Numbered from the stretch's first letter, positions 45,115 to 54,334 are shown. The stretch: DNA of 64,000 nt from DASUEB01 sp036275295 (GCA_036275295.1 DASUEB010000183.1:1-64000), one strand, 5' to 3'. Notes: generated from the sequence alone by a model not told the origin. Program-made: numbers and translations.

Positions 45115-47814
45115 ATGACATTTTTAGCGGAAAGCTGGCGCATCATTCACGGATCGGACTACGACCCATCCCGAACCACCATTATTCTCCCCTCAGGCAG
45201 GGCGTGTCGGGTGATCAGCTCCTTGATCGCCTCATCTGAAACGTCGTCACTGTATATTTCTCCAGAGATTATCACCCTTTCAGAATGGATTGATCAACTG
45301 GATCCCACGCCTGTGGCTCATCCGTTGCAGCTCAGCACCGAATTATTCAAGGCCATAGACCCTGGCTTGCTGCCCAAACACCTCTGCGATCCATTGGTTT
45401 TCTATCCTACGGGACAGATGCTGATACGAGACTTCAACGAACTTGATCAGTACTTGGTATCGGCGGCAGATATTTTCCAGAACCTTCGAAATTTAAAAGA
45501 ACTGGAGGAGTTCAGTTTTTTGGATGAGCCCCTTTCACCGGAGCAATCGGAATACCTGGAATTTTTCGGCAAAATTGGAACCATCTACGAGGCTTTCCAA
45601 CAGCGTTTGGACCAGCTTAACTTGAGTTACTCGGGAAGGAAAATGCGAGCGCTGGCCTCTAAAACGAACTACATCGCCAATCGTTTCAAAGGCCACCAAC
45701 TGTGGTTTGTTGGCTTCAATGCCTTAACCACGGCAGAGGAAAAGATCATCGGGGCTTTGGTCGATGAGGATCTGGCTCAGGTTATCTGGGATATCGACTC
45801 CTATTACCTCGACAAAGAATACATGGAAGCTGGAAAATTCTTTGTGGGTAAAGGCATCGATGGGTATCATTTCGTGGATGCCAAACTCACGGAGCATCCT
45901 CCTTCGATACGGATCATTCAGACCCAAGGCCTTCAGTCGCAGGTTAATACAAGCATTGAGCTCCTCAAAAGCGACCCCAACACACCTACACTGGTCATGT
46001 TGGCCGATGAGACCTTGTTCAAACCCCTCTTGGATCAGTTAATCCAAGAAAAAATCCCATTTAACTCATCGGTGGGTTTATACACCCATCAATCGAACTG
46101 GCATTCTTTACTCAAACAGGTCATCCACATGCAAAAGCAGTATCTGCAGGATGTACCACTGACGCGAGATGAGTGCAAGCGCGTGGTAGAAAATGAGCTG
46201 CTGACTTGGTCCGAGCCAGGGATTCGATTGGATTTGTTGTTTGTCTCGGAAATAACCACCGCTGAAAACATCCAAAAAACCATTGGGACTGCTGCCAACC
46301 GGTGGCCATACAGACTGCTGCAACCTTGGGGACCCGACCACAAGCAATGGTTGGAAGAACTCCGAGAATTTGCCCAGCACATACCTAGGCCAGAGCAAAC
46401 ATCTCACATTCCAACAGCGCTTGACAGCGGTTTCGCCACGGCACTGATCAAAGAGATTGACTGGATTTCGAAATACCAGGAGCACAATAACATCGACATT
46501 CCTTTGGAGATCATTTGCCAACATCTTTTGAAGGTCAGTGGAGAAGAAATGTTAACGCTTAAAGGTTCTCCGGGAGAACGCAATCAAATTATGGGAATGT
46601 TGGAGACACGTGCCCTCGACTTCAGTCGGGTCATTTTAGTAGGTGCCAATGAAGGCCTCATGCCCGCACACAACCAAGGCGCATCGTTTCTAACTCCCAG
46701 CCTCCGCACCTATTTCGGTTTACCTACGGCACAAAAGGCCGAAATGATATATGCCTACTATGTTTACCGGCTATTCCACCGCAGTGAGCGAGTAGAGGTT
46801 CTTTTCGACGATGAAAACTCCGGCCCTAACAGTGAAATGAGTCGATTTATTCTGCAACTCCGCGAGGAACTTCCTTTAGCGGTAAATGATTTGACGTTGC
46901 ACTTTGCCAATGCTCAGCCAAAAGGGGTGTCATTACCAAAGGATTCCATTCTCAAACAAACTGAAAAAACCCAAGCCCGATTGATGGAATGGGCCCAAAA
47001 GGGTATTTCGCCCTCTGCCATTCAAACCTATCTCACCTGCCCCAAAGATTTTTTCATCAATTATGTGCTGTCGATACGCGATGTGAGGAGTGAGAACAAT
47101 CTCGTCCAAAACAGCGACTTGGGGATACTGGTGCACTACGCCATGGAACAAGCGCTTGCACCTCACGTGGGGAAGGTACTTACTTCGAACCTGGAAATAA
47201 ATGAAGGAGCCGTGTGGGAGTGGATCAAACAGAAAAGTGTTGAATTATATGGATTAGAGCCAAACCGAGGACTTCCCTACCTCAACGCCTACCTCGCGGT
47301 TTTACATGTTAAGAAACTCTTGAGTATTTCCACTACCGAGCCCATCGATTTGATCGATTTGGAGAGGGAGATTTCATGTCCCCTTGTCGTATCGTTAGAC
47401 AACGGAAGCGAAATGAATGTTCTCATAAAAGGAAGCGCCGACCGAATAGAAAAACTGGGAGATTCGATACGCATTATCGACTACAAAACCACGGCGTCAG
47501 ATAAAACCATGAATATTAAACAATGGTCGGACATTCTACTACCCAAAAACCGCTATGCCCTCCAATTGGCTATTTACGCTTTGTGCATTTCTAAGATGTA
47601 CCCCCAATACCGCGGCAAAATCAAGTCTGAGCTATGGTTTAGCACCGATGGAACGAGCAGCGATCTCAAAATAGAACAAGTGGGGGTTAACTACTCGATC
47701 GACGACCTGGATCAGATTGAATCCCTTATTCTCTCGGTCATCAAAGAGGTCCTGAGCTCAGGGGCCACATTCGAACACCATTCCAAATCCGAATACTGCC
47801 TTTTTTGCGAATAA
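45115..47814 (+). CDS. addB: AddB-type PD-(D/E)XK nuclease
   Basis: 899 residues from the ATG at 45115; the frame opens at 45025, but the 30 extra residues do not resemble the family. The N-terminal region, where AddB has a degenerate helicase, begins MTFLAESWRIIHGSDYDPSR then TIILPSGRACRVISSLI, with no intact Walker A. Inside are QIMGMLETRALDFSRVILVGANEGLMP and PSLRTYFGLPTAQKAEMIYA. The C-terminal nuclease has ISPSAIQTYLTCPKDFFINY, GILVHYAME, IKGSADRIE, RIIDYKTT and YALQLAIY. Cysteines for a possible 4Fe-4S cluster: TCPKD and the terminal YCLFCE; the last expected Cys is absent. Partner of AddA at 34.6 kb. Confidence 0.82.
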   Translation: MTFLAESWRIIHGSDYDPSRTTIILPSGRACRVISSLIASSETSSLYISPEIITLSEWIDQLDPTPVAHPLQLSTELFKAIDPGLLPKHLCDPLVFYPTGQMLIRDFNELDQYLVSAADIFQNLRNLKELEEFSFLDEPLSPEQSEYLEFFGKIGTIYEAFQQRLDQLNLSYSGRKMRALASKTNYIANRFKGHQLWFVGFNALTTAEEKIIGALVDEDLAQVIWDIDSYYLDKEYMEAGKFFVGKGIDGYHFVDAKLTEHPPSIRIIQTQGLQSQVNTSIELLKSDPNTPTLVMLADETLFKPLLDQLIQEKIPFNSSVGLYTHQSNWHSLLKQVIHMQKQYLQDVPLTRDECKRVVENELLTWSEPGIRLDLLFVSEITTAENIQKTIGTAANRWPYRLLQPWGPDHKQWLEELREFAQHIPRPEQTSHIPTALDSGFATALIKEIDWISKYQEHNNIDIPLEIICQHLLKVSGEEMLTLKGSPGERNQIMGMLETRALDFSRVILVGANEGLMPAHNQGASFLTPSLRTYFGLPTAQKAEMIYAYYVYRLFHRSERVEVLFDDENSGPNSEMSRFILQLREELPLAVNDLTLHFANAQPKGVSLPKDSILKQTEKTQARLMEWAQKGISPSAIQTYLTCPKDFFINYVLSIRDVRSENNLVQNSDLGILVHYAMEQALAPHVGKVLTSNLEINEGAVWEWIKQKSVELYGLEPNRGLPYLNAYLAVLHVKKLLSISTTEPIDLIDLEREISCPLVVSLDNGSEMNVLIKGSADRIEKLGDSIRIIDYKTTASDKTMNIKQWSDILLPKNRYALQLAIYALCISKMYPQYRGKIKSELWFSTDGTSSDLKIEQVGVNYSIDDLDQIESLILSVIKEVLSSGATFEHHSKSEYCLFCE

Positions 47815-48285
47815 TGGCCTCTAATGTACTTTTTGCGATGCATGGAGAAAACGCATGAGTGGAAGAAAACCAGCTGCCTCGATGGAGGCGATGTGAGCAC
47901 TGCGCAGTTGCACACTAATGCAGCATATAGAATGGATAAAAGATTTCGTTCTGCAAAAGATCGCCCAGTTCAAAAATGGGCTCCACCCACATTGGCGATT
48001 GAACCGGGTTAGTGGCAACCCTTTTCAACGGGTCTGCAAGACGGTGCGAAGAAACCATACTCAAGCATCATAAAAATCTGGTATGCTGGAGGCAAACGAA
48101 TTTGACTAACTGGAGCTTATCGTTCTAAACCAAAGGTTAATCTTGCGTGACTCGGAGCGCTTGAGGGAGCATTTCGGCTTGGCGTTTTTTTTCGATCGCG
48201 GGGAATAATGAGTGCTTTTGGGCGATCGCAAACGCCAACAGGTCTCGGCCGGAAAACGAACCGAATGCCCCTACAGGCCATGAAA
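47815..48285. other. Intergenic region after addB
   Basis: About 470 bases without a supported gene. A 62-codon frame at 47824-48012 lacks support and has an atypical composition. An eight-T run follows GGCTTGGCG near 48190, but no clear stem precedes it. No tRNA or repeat recognised. Confidence 0.4.
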
Positions 48286-48984
48286 TTATTCTACAGTAGG
48301 GGTGAGTTTATAGCCTACCCCTCGAACAGAGTGGAAATAGACGGGGTCTTTCGGGTTGTGCTCAAACAATTTGCGAAAGTTGAGGATGTAATTATCGATG
48401 GAGCGAGTGCTTGGATACACATCATAACCCCAGACGGTCTCTAGAATCAATTCCCGGGAAACCACTTCGTTTTGTTTATCGAATAGCAACTTGAGCAACA
48501 TCATTTCTCGCTTGCTCAGAGGATGCTGATGGCCGTTTCGGTCGGTGACTTGATAGGCATTCATATCCACTTGACACCCACCAATCACAAAGACATCGTT
48601 CACGGCCGGTGTAGCGGTTTCTTTACTGCGCTTTAATAAACCCTCTACGCGAAGCAGGAGTTCCTCGAGGTTGAAGGGTTTCCCGAGGTAGTCGTCCGCT
48701 CCTGTGCGCAGTCCCTGAACTCTGTCGCTCACCGCATTCTTGGCTGTAAGCATCAGGATGGGGGTATGTGTATTTTCCAATCGAATGGTTTGACAGACCG
48801 TCAGTCCATCCATTTCGGGGAGCATCCAATCCAAAACAACCAGATCAACACGTTCGTTGTGAAACCGCTGAATGGCTTCCTTCCCTGTTTTAGCCCATGT
48901 AACCCGATAACCTTCGAGTTCAAGATTCATACGCAGTCCGTCGGCCAAACTCTCTTCATCTTCAACCAGCAGTATTTTAATCAT
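48286..48984 (-). CDS. OmpR-type DNA-binding response regulator
   Basis: 232 residues from the ATG at 48984; earlier in-frame starts add a 20-residue hydrophobic tail not seen in the family. The receiver domain is MIKILLVEDEESLADGLRMN with the acidic pair, phospho-acceptor VVLDWMLPEMDGL (Asp52), Thr80 in LMLTA and Lys102 in LGKPF. The OmpR winged-helix domain spans about 130-232: HPLSKREMMLLKLLFDKQNE, VVSRELILETVWGYDVYPST and SVRGVGYKLTP. No histidine kinase is adjacent in the window, so its sensor must be encoded elsewhere. Divergent from the M43 peptidase gene, about 130 bases apart. Confidence 0.93.
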   Translation of the reverse strand: MIKILLVEDEESLADGLRMNLELEGYRVTWAKTGKEAIQRFHNERVDLVVLDWMLPEMDGLTVCQTIRLENTHTPILMLTAKNAVSDRVQGLRTGADDYLGKPFNLEELLLRVEGLLKRSKETATPAVNDVFVIGGCQVDMNAYQVTDRNGHQHPLSKREMMLLKLLFDKQNEVVSRELILETVWGYDVYPSTRSIDNYILNFRKLFEHNPKDPVYFHSVRGVGYKLTPTVE

Positions 48985-49110
48985 AGCATTCGTAGAATTG
49001 GAATACAATTTTAAACAAATAAAAAGGTCGAGCGCCAAAACCAAGGCAACCCGAACCGCGTAATAAAGTCTTAACTTGCAAACGTTTTTGAAAAGTTCCG
49101 TCTAAAACCT

Positions 49111-52100
49111 ATGAAAAAGAGTTTACTAGGACTTATTTGTCTACTTGGCCTGTCGGCCGCAAAAGCCCAGCACGCACCCTGTGCATTCGATGAGAGGCAC
49201 AACTACATGCTGCAGCACGACGCTGATTATCGCAAAGCGGTTGAGCTCAACGAAGCCGAAATTCAGCGCATCATTGCTGAGCGAAACAAATTGGGCGGCC
49301 AGAAAGCAGAACCTGGCGTGGTGACCATTCCCATCGTTTTCCATGTGATTCACAAAGGTGAGCCTGTAGGTACTGGAACCAACATATCTGACGCCCAGTT
49401 GCAGAGCGCCATCGATGGCATGAACATTCAGTACCGCAACAAATATGCCGATGGAACCATTTATGACCCGGCAGGTGTTGACGTTAAAATGGAGTTCTGT
49501 TTGGCGCAAAAAGATCCCAACGGGCAGCCTACAACCGGTATCAACCGCGTTGACGGTCGTTCGGTAGCCAACTATGACACAAAAGGCATTGTTAATGATG
49601 GAGGTGGAGGTTCTGGTGTGCCCGACAACGAAACAGCTGTAAAGGCTCTTTCTCGTTGGGACAACCGCAAATACTACAACGTATGGGTTGTTGCGGCCAT
49701 CAACGGGGAGAATCCAACGGGTGGTGGAACTCAAGGTTATGCTTACTTTCCAGGAGCCGGTGCCACGGTTGATGGAACGGTTGTTCTTTACAATGCAACC
49801 GGATTCTGCCCATCGGGCTCTTGCCCCGGATTTAACCTAAAAGCCTCTGCTCGTGACAACGGAACCATGGTGCACGAAATTGGCCACGCTTTCAGTTTGT
49901 ACCACACTTTTCAAGGTGGTTCGGACCGAGAGCCAGGCACTTGTCCTCCTGCTGAAACCGATTGCAACATGCAAGGTGACCGCGTTTGTGATACAGAGCG
50001 CCATATTGGAAACCTGGGAGACTGCAAAGCCGTAGGAGCAACAAACTCCTGTACAGGAGGTAATTACAACGCAGGACTCGCCAAGAACTACATGAATTAC
50101 ACCAACTGCACCCCATTAATTTTCACTCCTGGGCAGCGAGATAGGATCCAATCCACCTTTGCTGTTGGGGCCGGTAGATACAGCTTAACCCAAAGCGATG
50201 GTTGCGACCCTGTTCTTCCGTATGATATTGCCTTAATTAGCATAAGCCAGCCCAAAGGATTTTACTGTGACCCGAATGTAGGCGGCAAAATTGTAATAAA
50301 GAACACAGGCCAAAACGTCATAACGTCCTTTGAAATTAATATCATAGTTGACGGGACATTGATCGGGACCTACAACTGGATTGGTAGCCTAGCTAATAAC
50401 AAATCAGCGGAAGTAAATATCACTGCTTACCCCATCCTCCCTGGAAGTCACACTTATAGGTTGGAAGTTGTTCCCGGTTCAATAAACAACAACAATCAAC
50501 TTGATGGCCTGGCTTCTAACAATACATTAAGTTCTGACTTTGAAGTAATCGGCGACGGAGTTAAATTAAAAGTCGAGGCTACTAACTACGCGGGGGGAGA
50601 TAAACTTGTTGTTTACAGGGCTGGTACCAACAATGTTGTTTCAACAATCACACTTCCCGATAACACAGCTCTTTCGGATACCTTTAAAGTCGATTTATGC
50701 CTTCCGAAGGCTTGTTACGACTTCGAATTTACGGATCTGAATTACCAGCCATTAAACTTCCCCGATGGTGAGCGAGTGGTTCCTGATATTACTATTAAAG
50801 ACGACCGCGGATTCACCGTAGCCAATGGTATCATCAAGAAAAACGCCACTGCTGGAAATGAGATAGGTATTCCCCGCGTTGAAAAAGTAACCAACATATG
50901 TGTACCTTACAATCCCGGTTTCCTGGATGTTGACTTTGTGGCCGATAAATTTGTTGTGGTAGAAGGAACCAGCATTCAGTTTACGGATCTCTCAACGGTA
51001 AGTGCAGGTGCACCTGCCGGTACTGCAGGCGCCAACAGCTGGGCATGGAACTTTGGCGACGGCGGAAATGCCAGCGTTAAAAATCCAATCTACCAGTTTA
51101 ACACAGCAGGTGTTTACACTGTTGAACTCACTGCCAATAACGGTATTGCCCCAATAACTTCCTCGAAAAAACACTACATCCGAGTAATTCCAGCCCTTAC
51201 CGGTTGCGACAAAATGGATAACCTCATCACAGGCGAGGCCCCTAACTTCCTGTCGCAAGTGAATGGTGCACCCGGTTACTTCCCCGGACCTAATGCAGCT
51301 GCACCACTGGTATACGCCGAGCAATTCCTTGCCCCGTCTGCCAGCTTGTTACAATCTATCGAACTCTACGCAGCGCGTATTTTACCGATGACGGCCAATC
51401 CTGAGGCTCAAGTAACCGTTTACGGCAATTCAGCAGGAAAACCCGGCGCCGTAATGTACACCTTTAACGTACCGTTCTCTTCACTAGTGGAAGGCAATTA
51501 TCAGAAAATCGATTTACCCACTCCAGTGGCTGTAACCGACTTCTTCTATGTGGGGGTTACCATGAACACTACTCAAGGCGATACCCTGGTACTGGGTGCA
51601 GCCCCTTACCGCGGTGCAAACGATTTCAGCAACACTTCTTTTGCGCTGGTAAACTCAGTGTGGACACCGGTAACATCTGCCTTCACCGGATCAAGTGCCA
51701 CGTCTCTTGCCATCCGCGCTACGCTGGCTTTCATCCCGAAAGCAAAATTCGATAGCGATGTGGTTCAAACGTGCGTGGGTAAAACCATCAATTACGACGC
51801 AACACAAACCACTAATGCCAACAACATCGAATGGACTTTTGAAGGAGGAAACCCTACTACGTCGACAGCTACTAAACCTGTTGTTACTTATAATACTCAA
51901 GGACCGAAAACGGTTCGCCTGGTGGCCTTTGGAGGTTGTGCGAACAGCGATACGCTCATAAAGACTATCAACATTGCGCCTCCTCCTTCACTAGAGATTG
52001 AAGTAATCGATGAGGTTTGTATGGGCAAAAACGGAGAAGCCAAAGCTCTTCCCGCTGGTGGTTCTGGAAGTTACACCTTCAACTGGAACACTACTCCTGC

Positions 52101-53211
52101 TCAAACCAGTAGTATTGCTACAGGTCTATCAGCCGGTTCTTATATCTGTACCATGACCGATTTGAAGTGCGGTACCGTTACAAAATCAGCTAGCATCGCT
52201 AACCTGACCAAACTACCAGACTTCACCGTTGATCAAACCAATACAACTTGCGGACAAAACAACGGTACCGCCAAAGCAAACCCTGTGGGTGGGACTGGAA
52301 CTTATACATACCAATGGACTAAAACGGGTGATGCTGCGTTCAGCCAAACCGGACGAACAGCGGTTAACTTATCGCCTGGAACGTATACCGTGGAAGTTCG
52401 CGACGGATCTTGTAATCCAAACAGCAAAACCATTACTATCCTCTCCTCTGCTGGCGTTACCGGCGATGTACAAATGTCATCAACCAGCGCTTGTCAGGGT
52501 CAAACGGTAACCCTAACCGCAAACGGAGGTACCAATTATGTTTGGAACGATGGTATAAGCGATATTGCATTCGTTGAATCCATTACCGTTACGCCATCGA
52601 GCACAACGGATTACAGTGTGCGAATTGCGAACAACGAAGGTTGTGCCATCACCCTGAGCCGCAGAATTGTAGTAACTCAATCGCCCACCGCCATTGCCAG
52701 ATCGAGCAATAGCAACGGATCGGCCTACAACGATAACTCTACCGTAGATATTCGCGAAGGTGGATTTGCCTTCTTCTCAAGCTCAGGGTCATTGGGTAAT
52801 ACCTTCACCTGGTTCTTTGGTGACGGCGATTCATCTGACGTGAAAAACCCCTTCCATCAATATACCGCTACCGGTTTGTACGAGGTTGTGCTCAGGGTAA
52901 AAATTGGAGACTGTGAATCATTCGACACCACCTATGTTGCCGTAGTGAATTCGGTTGGCATCAATGAAGTAAGTGCCAAGAACATCGCCATATACCCCAA
53001 CCCCAGCAGTGGCCTATTTACCATCGATAACAAAGGGAACGACAAAATCACCGCTATCGAGGTATTTGACCTGGTTGGAAAATCGGTGCTTCGCATCAAA
53101 CAATTCAATGGATCAACCCTCGATTTGTCGGATATGCCATCGGGATCTTACACCCTCCAAATACAAACGGAACAATCTACCCAAAGCCTAGTGCTTAAGG
53201 TCATCAAATAA
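49111..53211 (+). CDS. Secreted M43 pappalysin-like peptidase with PKD units and T9SS sorting domain
   Basis: 1,366 residues. Signal peptide MKKSLLGLICLLGLSAAKAQ. The catalytic domain (about 25-355) shows VTIPIVFHVIHKGEPVG near 71-87, the zinc-binding MVHEIGHAFSLYH (HExxH at 255-259, third His265) and the Met-turn region KNYMNYTNC (YMNY 327-330). Several cysteines suggest disulfides. PKD-like domains follow: WAWNFGDGGNASVKNP and WFFGDGDSSDVKNPFHQ. The last about 75 residues are a type A sorting domain (IAIYPNPSSGLFTI to VLKVIK). M43 enzymes such as cytophagalysin cleave proteins; the normal glycine of HExxHxxGxxH is serine here. Terminator follows at 53233. Confidence 0.87.
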   Translation: MKKSLLGLICLLGLSAAKAQHAPCAFDERHNYMLQHDADYRKAVELNEAEIQRIIAERNKLGGQKAEPGVVTIPIVFHVIHKGEPVGTGTNISDAQLQSAIDGMNIQYRNKYADGTIYDPAGVDVKMEFCLAQKDPNGQPTTGINRVDGRSVANYDTKGIVNDGGGGSGVPDNETAVKALSRWDNRKYYNVWVVAAINGENPTGGGTQGYAYFPGAGATVDGTVVLYNATGFCPSGSCPGFNLKASARDNGTMVHEIGHAFSLYHTFQGGSDREPGTCPPAETDCNMQGDRVCDTERHIGNLGDCKAVGATNSCTGGNYNAGLAKNYMNYTNCTPLIFTPGQRDRIQSTFAVGAGRYSLTQSDGCDPVLPYDIALISISQPKGFYCDPNVGGKIVIKNTGQNVITSFEINIIVDGTLIGTYNWIGSLANNKSAEVNITAYPILPGSHTYRLEVVPGSINNNNQLDGLASNNTLSSDFEVIGDGVKLKVEATNYAGGDKLVVYRAGTNNVVSTITLPDNTALSDTFKVDLCLPKACYDFEFTDLNYQPLNFPDGERVVPDITIKDDRGFTVANGIIKKNATAGNEIGIPRVEKVTNICVPYNPGFLDVDFVADKFVVVEGTSIQFTDLSTVSAGAPAGTAGANSWAWNFGDGGNASVKNPIYQFNTAGVYTVELTANNGIAPITSSKKHYIRVIPALTGCDKMDNLITGEAPNFLSQVNGAPGYFPGPNAAAPLVYAEQFLAPSASLLQSIELYAARILPMTANPEAQVTVYGNSAGKPGAVMYTFNVPFSSLVEGNYQKIDLPTPVAVTDFFYVGVTMNTTQGDTLVLGAAPYRGANDFSNTSFALVNSVWTPVTSAFTGSSATSLAIRATLAFIPKAKFDSDVVQTCVGKTINYDATQTTNANNIEWTFEGGNPTTSTATKPVVTYNTQGPKTVRLVAFGGCANSDTLIKTINIAPPPSLEIEVIDEVCMGKNGEAKALPAGGSGSYTFNWNTTPAQTSSIATGLSAGSYICTMTDLKCGTVTKSASIANLTKLPDFTVDQTNTTCGQNNGTAKANPVGGTGTYTYQWTKTGDAAFSQTGRTAVNLSPGTYTVEVRDGSCNPNSKTITILSSAGVTGDVQMSSTSACQGQTVTLTANGGTNYVWNDGISDIAFVESITVTPSSTTDYSVRIANNEGCAITLSRRIVVTQSPTAIARSSNSNGSAYNDNSTVDIREGGFAFFSSSGSLGNTFTWFFGDGDSSDVKNPFHQYTATGLYEVVLRVKIGDCESFDTTYVAVVNSVGINEVSAKNIAIYPNPSSGLFTIDNKGNDKITAIEVFDLVGKSVLRIKQFNGSTLDLSDMPSGSYTLQIQTEQSTQSLVLKVIK

Positions 53212-53232
53212 GACATAAACACATTTTAACAG

Positions 53233-53260
53233 AGGCCGGTATTCCCGGCCTTTGTTTTTA
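53233..53260 (+). terminator. Rho-independent terminator after the M43 peptidase gene
   Basis: AGGCCGG (53233-53239) pairs with CCGGCCT (53245-53251), a five-base loop, followed by TTGTTTTT. Located 21 bases past the stop. Confidence 0.75.
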
Positions 53261-53263
53261 ACG

Positions 53264-53271
53264 TACATTTG
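53264..53271 (+). promoter_or_regulatory. -7 box for marR
   Basis: TACATTTG matches TAnnTTTG exactly, 29 bases before the GTG start at 53301. It overlaps the left arm of the palindrome at 53268-53281, so a bound repressor would hide it. Confidence 0.55.
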
Positions 53272-53281
53272 TATATACAAA
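53268..53281. promoter_or_regulatory. MarR operator candidate in front of marR
   Basis: TTTGTATATACAAA is a perfect 14-bp palindrome covering the -7 region of the MarR gene. A near copy is found ahead of yceI. Confidence 0.6.
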
Positions 53282-53300
53282 TATTAAAAAGGAAAATATC

Positions 53301-53750
53301 GTGCGTATTGAAGATGAAATAAAACAGAAACAGTTTAAGTCAGAATACGAGAAATTGCTGATCAACCTGATTTTTACATCTAACTGGCTTAGTGTTCTTC
53401 AGCAGCGCTTTTTCAAGAGCTTCGGTATAACCCCACAACAGTACAACGTGTTGCGCATTTTGCGCGGCCAAAATCCGAAACCCGCCTCGGTTGGAATGGT
53501 ACAGGAACGCATGCTCGATAAAAGCAGCAACATAACCCGTTTGGTTGACAAGCTCATCGAAAAGAACCTGGTAACCCGTTGTGAAAATCCTGAAAATCGG
53601 CGTATGCAAGAACTTAGAATTACGGAAAAAGGTTTGTTGTTCTTAGAAGAAATCTCAAGTAATGCCAACAACGGACTAGAACCTTTCCAGAAATTGAACC
53701 TTGAGGAGGCCCAATTGTTTAATGATATGTTGGATCGAATCAGAGGTTAA
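53301..53750 (+). CDS. MarR-family transcriptional regulator
   Basis: 149 residues starting with GTG at 53301, preceded by AAAGGA. The winged-helix core has SFGITPQQYNVLRILRGQNP, VGMVQERMLDKSSNITRLVD (recognition helix), KLIEKNLVTRCENPENRRMQ and ELRITEKGLLFLEE with the R-x-x-N-R-R wing. Dimer helices at both ends. The palindromes in front of this gene and yceI suggest it represses both. Effector unknown; related regulators sense oxidants or phenolic compounds. Followed by yceI after 65 bases. Confidence 0.93.
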   Translation: MRIEDEIKQKQFKSEYEKLLINLIFTSNWLSVLQQRFFKSFGITPQQYNVLRILRGQNPKPASVGMVQERMLDKSSNITRLVDKLIEKNLVTRCENPENRRMQELRITEKGLLFLEEISSNANNGLEPFQKLNLEEAQLFNDMLDRIRG

Positions 53751-53764
53751 AATTTGTTACAATA

Positions 53765-53778
53765 TTTGTAGATACATA
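53765..53778. promoter_or_regulatory. MarR operator candidate in front of yceI
   Basis: TTTGTAGATACATA matches the marR palindrome at 12 of 14 bases. It lies between a TTTG (53753-53756) and a -7-like TATTTTG (53777-53783) 20 bases apart, as a repressor site should. Confidence 0.5.
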
Positions 53779-53815
53779 TTTTGTTATTACTTTTATACCA
53801 CAAATAACACGAAAC

Positions 53816-54325
53816 ATGAAAACTTGGAATTTAGACCCCACCCACTCAGAACTTCAATTCAAGGTAAAACACCTTGTAATCAGTACCGTAACCGGGACCT
53901 TTAAAAGTTTTAACGCCAGCGCTACCACCGATGGTGACGGATTTGAAGGCGCTAAAATTACCTTCTCGGCCGACATCGACAGCATTGACACAGGGGTTGA
54001 GCAACGCGACGGACACCTTAAGAGCGCTGACTTTTTTGATGCTGCCGCATTTCCTAAGTTGAGTTTTGAAGGCACTCACCAAGGGGGTAAGCTAAGCGGG
54101 CAATTAACCCTTAAAGGTGTTTCAAAACCCGTTTCGCTAGATGTTGACTTTGGAGGAACTTCGGTGGACTTCTACGGCAACACCAAGGCTGGATTTGAAG
54201 TCACCGGTAAAATTAGCCGCAAGGAGTTTGGATTGACTTGGGATGCCGTTACAGAAGCAGGTGCCATTGTTGTGTCAGACGAAGTAAAACTCGTTGCCAA
54301 CATTCAATTGCAATTGGCTAACTAA
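53816..54325 (+). CDS. YceI-family lipocalin-like protein
   Basis: 169 residues without a signal peptide. The eight-stranded YceI barrel is visible: MKTWNLDPTHSELQFKVKHL, VTGTFKSFNASA, KITFSADIDSIDTGVEQRDG, HLKSADFFDAAAFPKLSFEG, LTLKGVSKPVSLDVDFGG and EFGLTWDAVTEAGAIVVSDE. The family binds polyisoprenoid lipids and is often induced by base, solvent or oxidative stress. Encoded after MarR with a shared operator motif. Its stop codon is the first three bases of the -7 box of the nitroreductase gene. Confidence 0.92.
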   Translation: MKTWNLDPTHSELQFKVKHLVISTVTGTFKSFNASATTDGDGFEGAKITFSADIDSIDTGVEQRDGHLKSADFFDAAAFPKLSFEGTHQGGKLSGQLTLKGVSKPVSLDVDFGGTSVDFYGNTKAGFEVTGKISRKEFGLTWDAVTEAGAIVVSDEVKLVANIQLQLAN

Positions 54326-54330
54326 ATTTG
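54323..54330 (+). promoter_or_regulatory. -7 box for the nitroreductase gene
   Basis: TAAATTTG, an exact TAnnTTTG match, beginning on the yceI stop codon and ending four bases before the ATG at 54335. No -33 at normal spacing; it may be coincidental, or give a leaderless mRNA. Confidence 0.35.
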
Positions 54331-54334
54331 CCAC

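Noticed and set aside
47824..48012. A 62-codon frame after addB
   Set aside because: No homology, promoter or ribosome-binding signal; it starts just 10 bases after the addB stop and its sequence looks like random intergenic DNA.
49141..49734. A 197-codon minus-strand frame under the M43 peptidase gene
   Set aside because: It lies wholly opposite the catalytic domain of a secreted peptidase whose motifs are clear; its translation is low in charged helices and unlike any family.
53233..53251. The AGGCCGG/CCGGCCT stem as part of the MarR operator
   Set aside because: It is followed by a T-rich run right after the peptidase stop, so it fits a terminator; the operator palindrome is a separate site at 53268.
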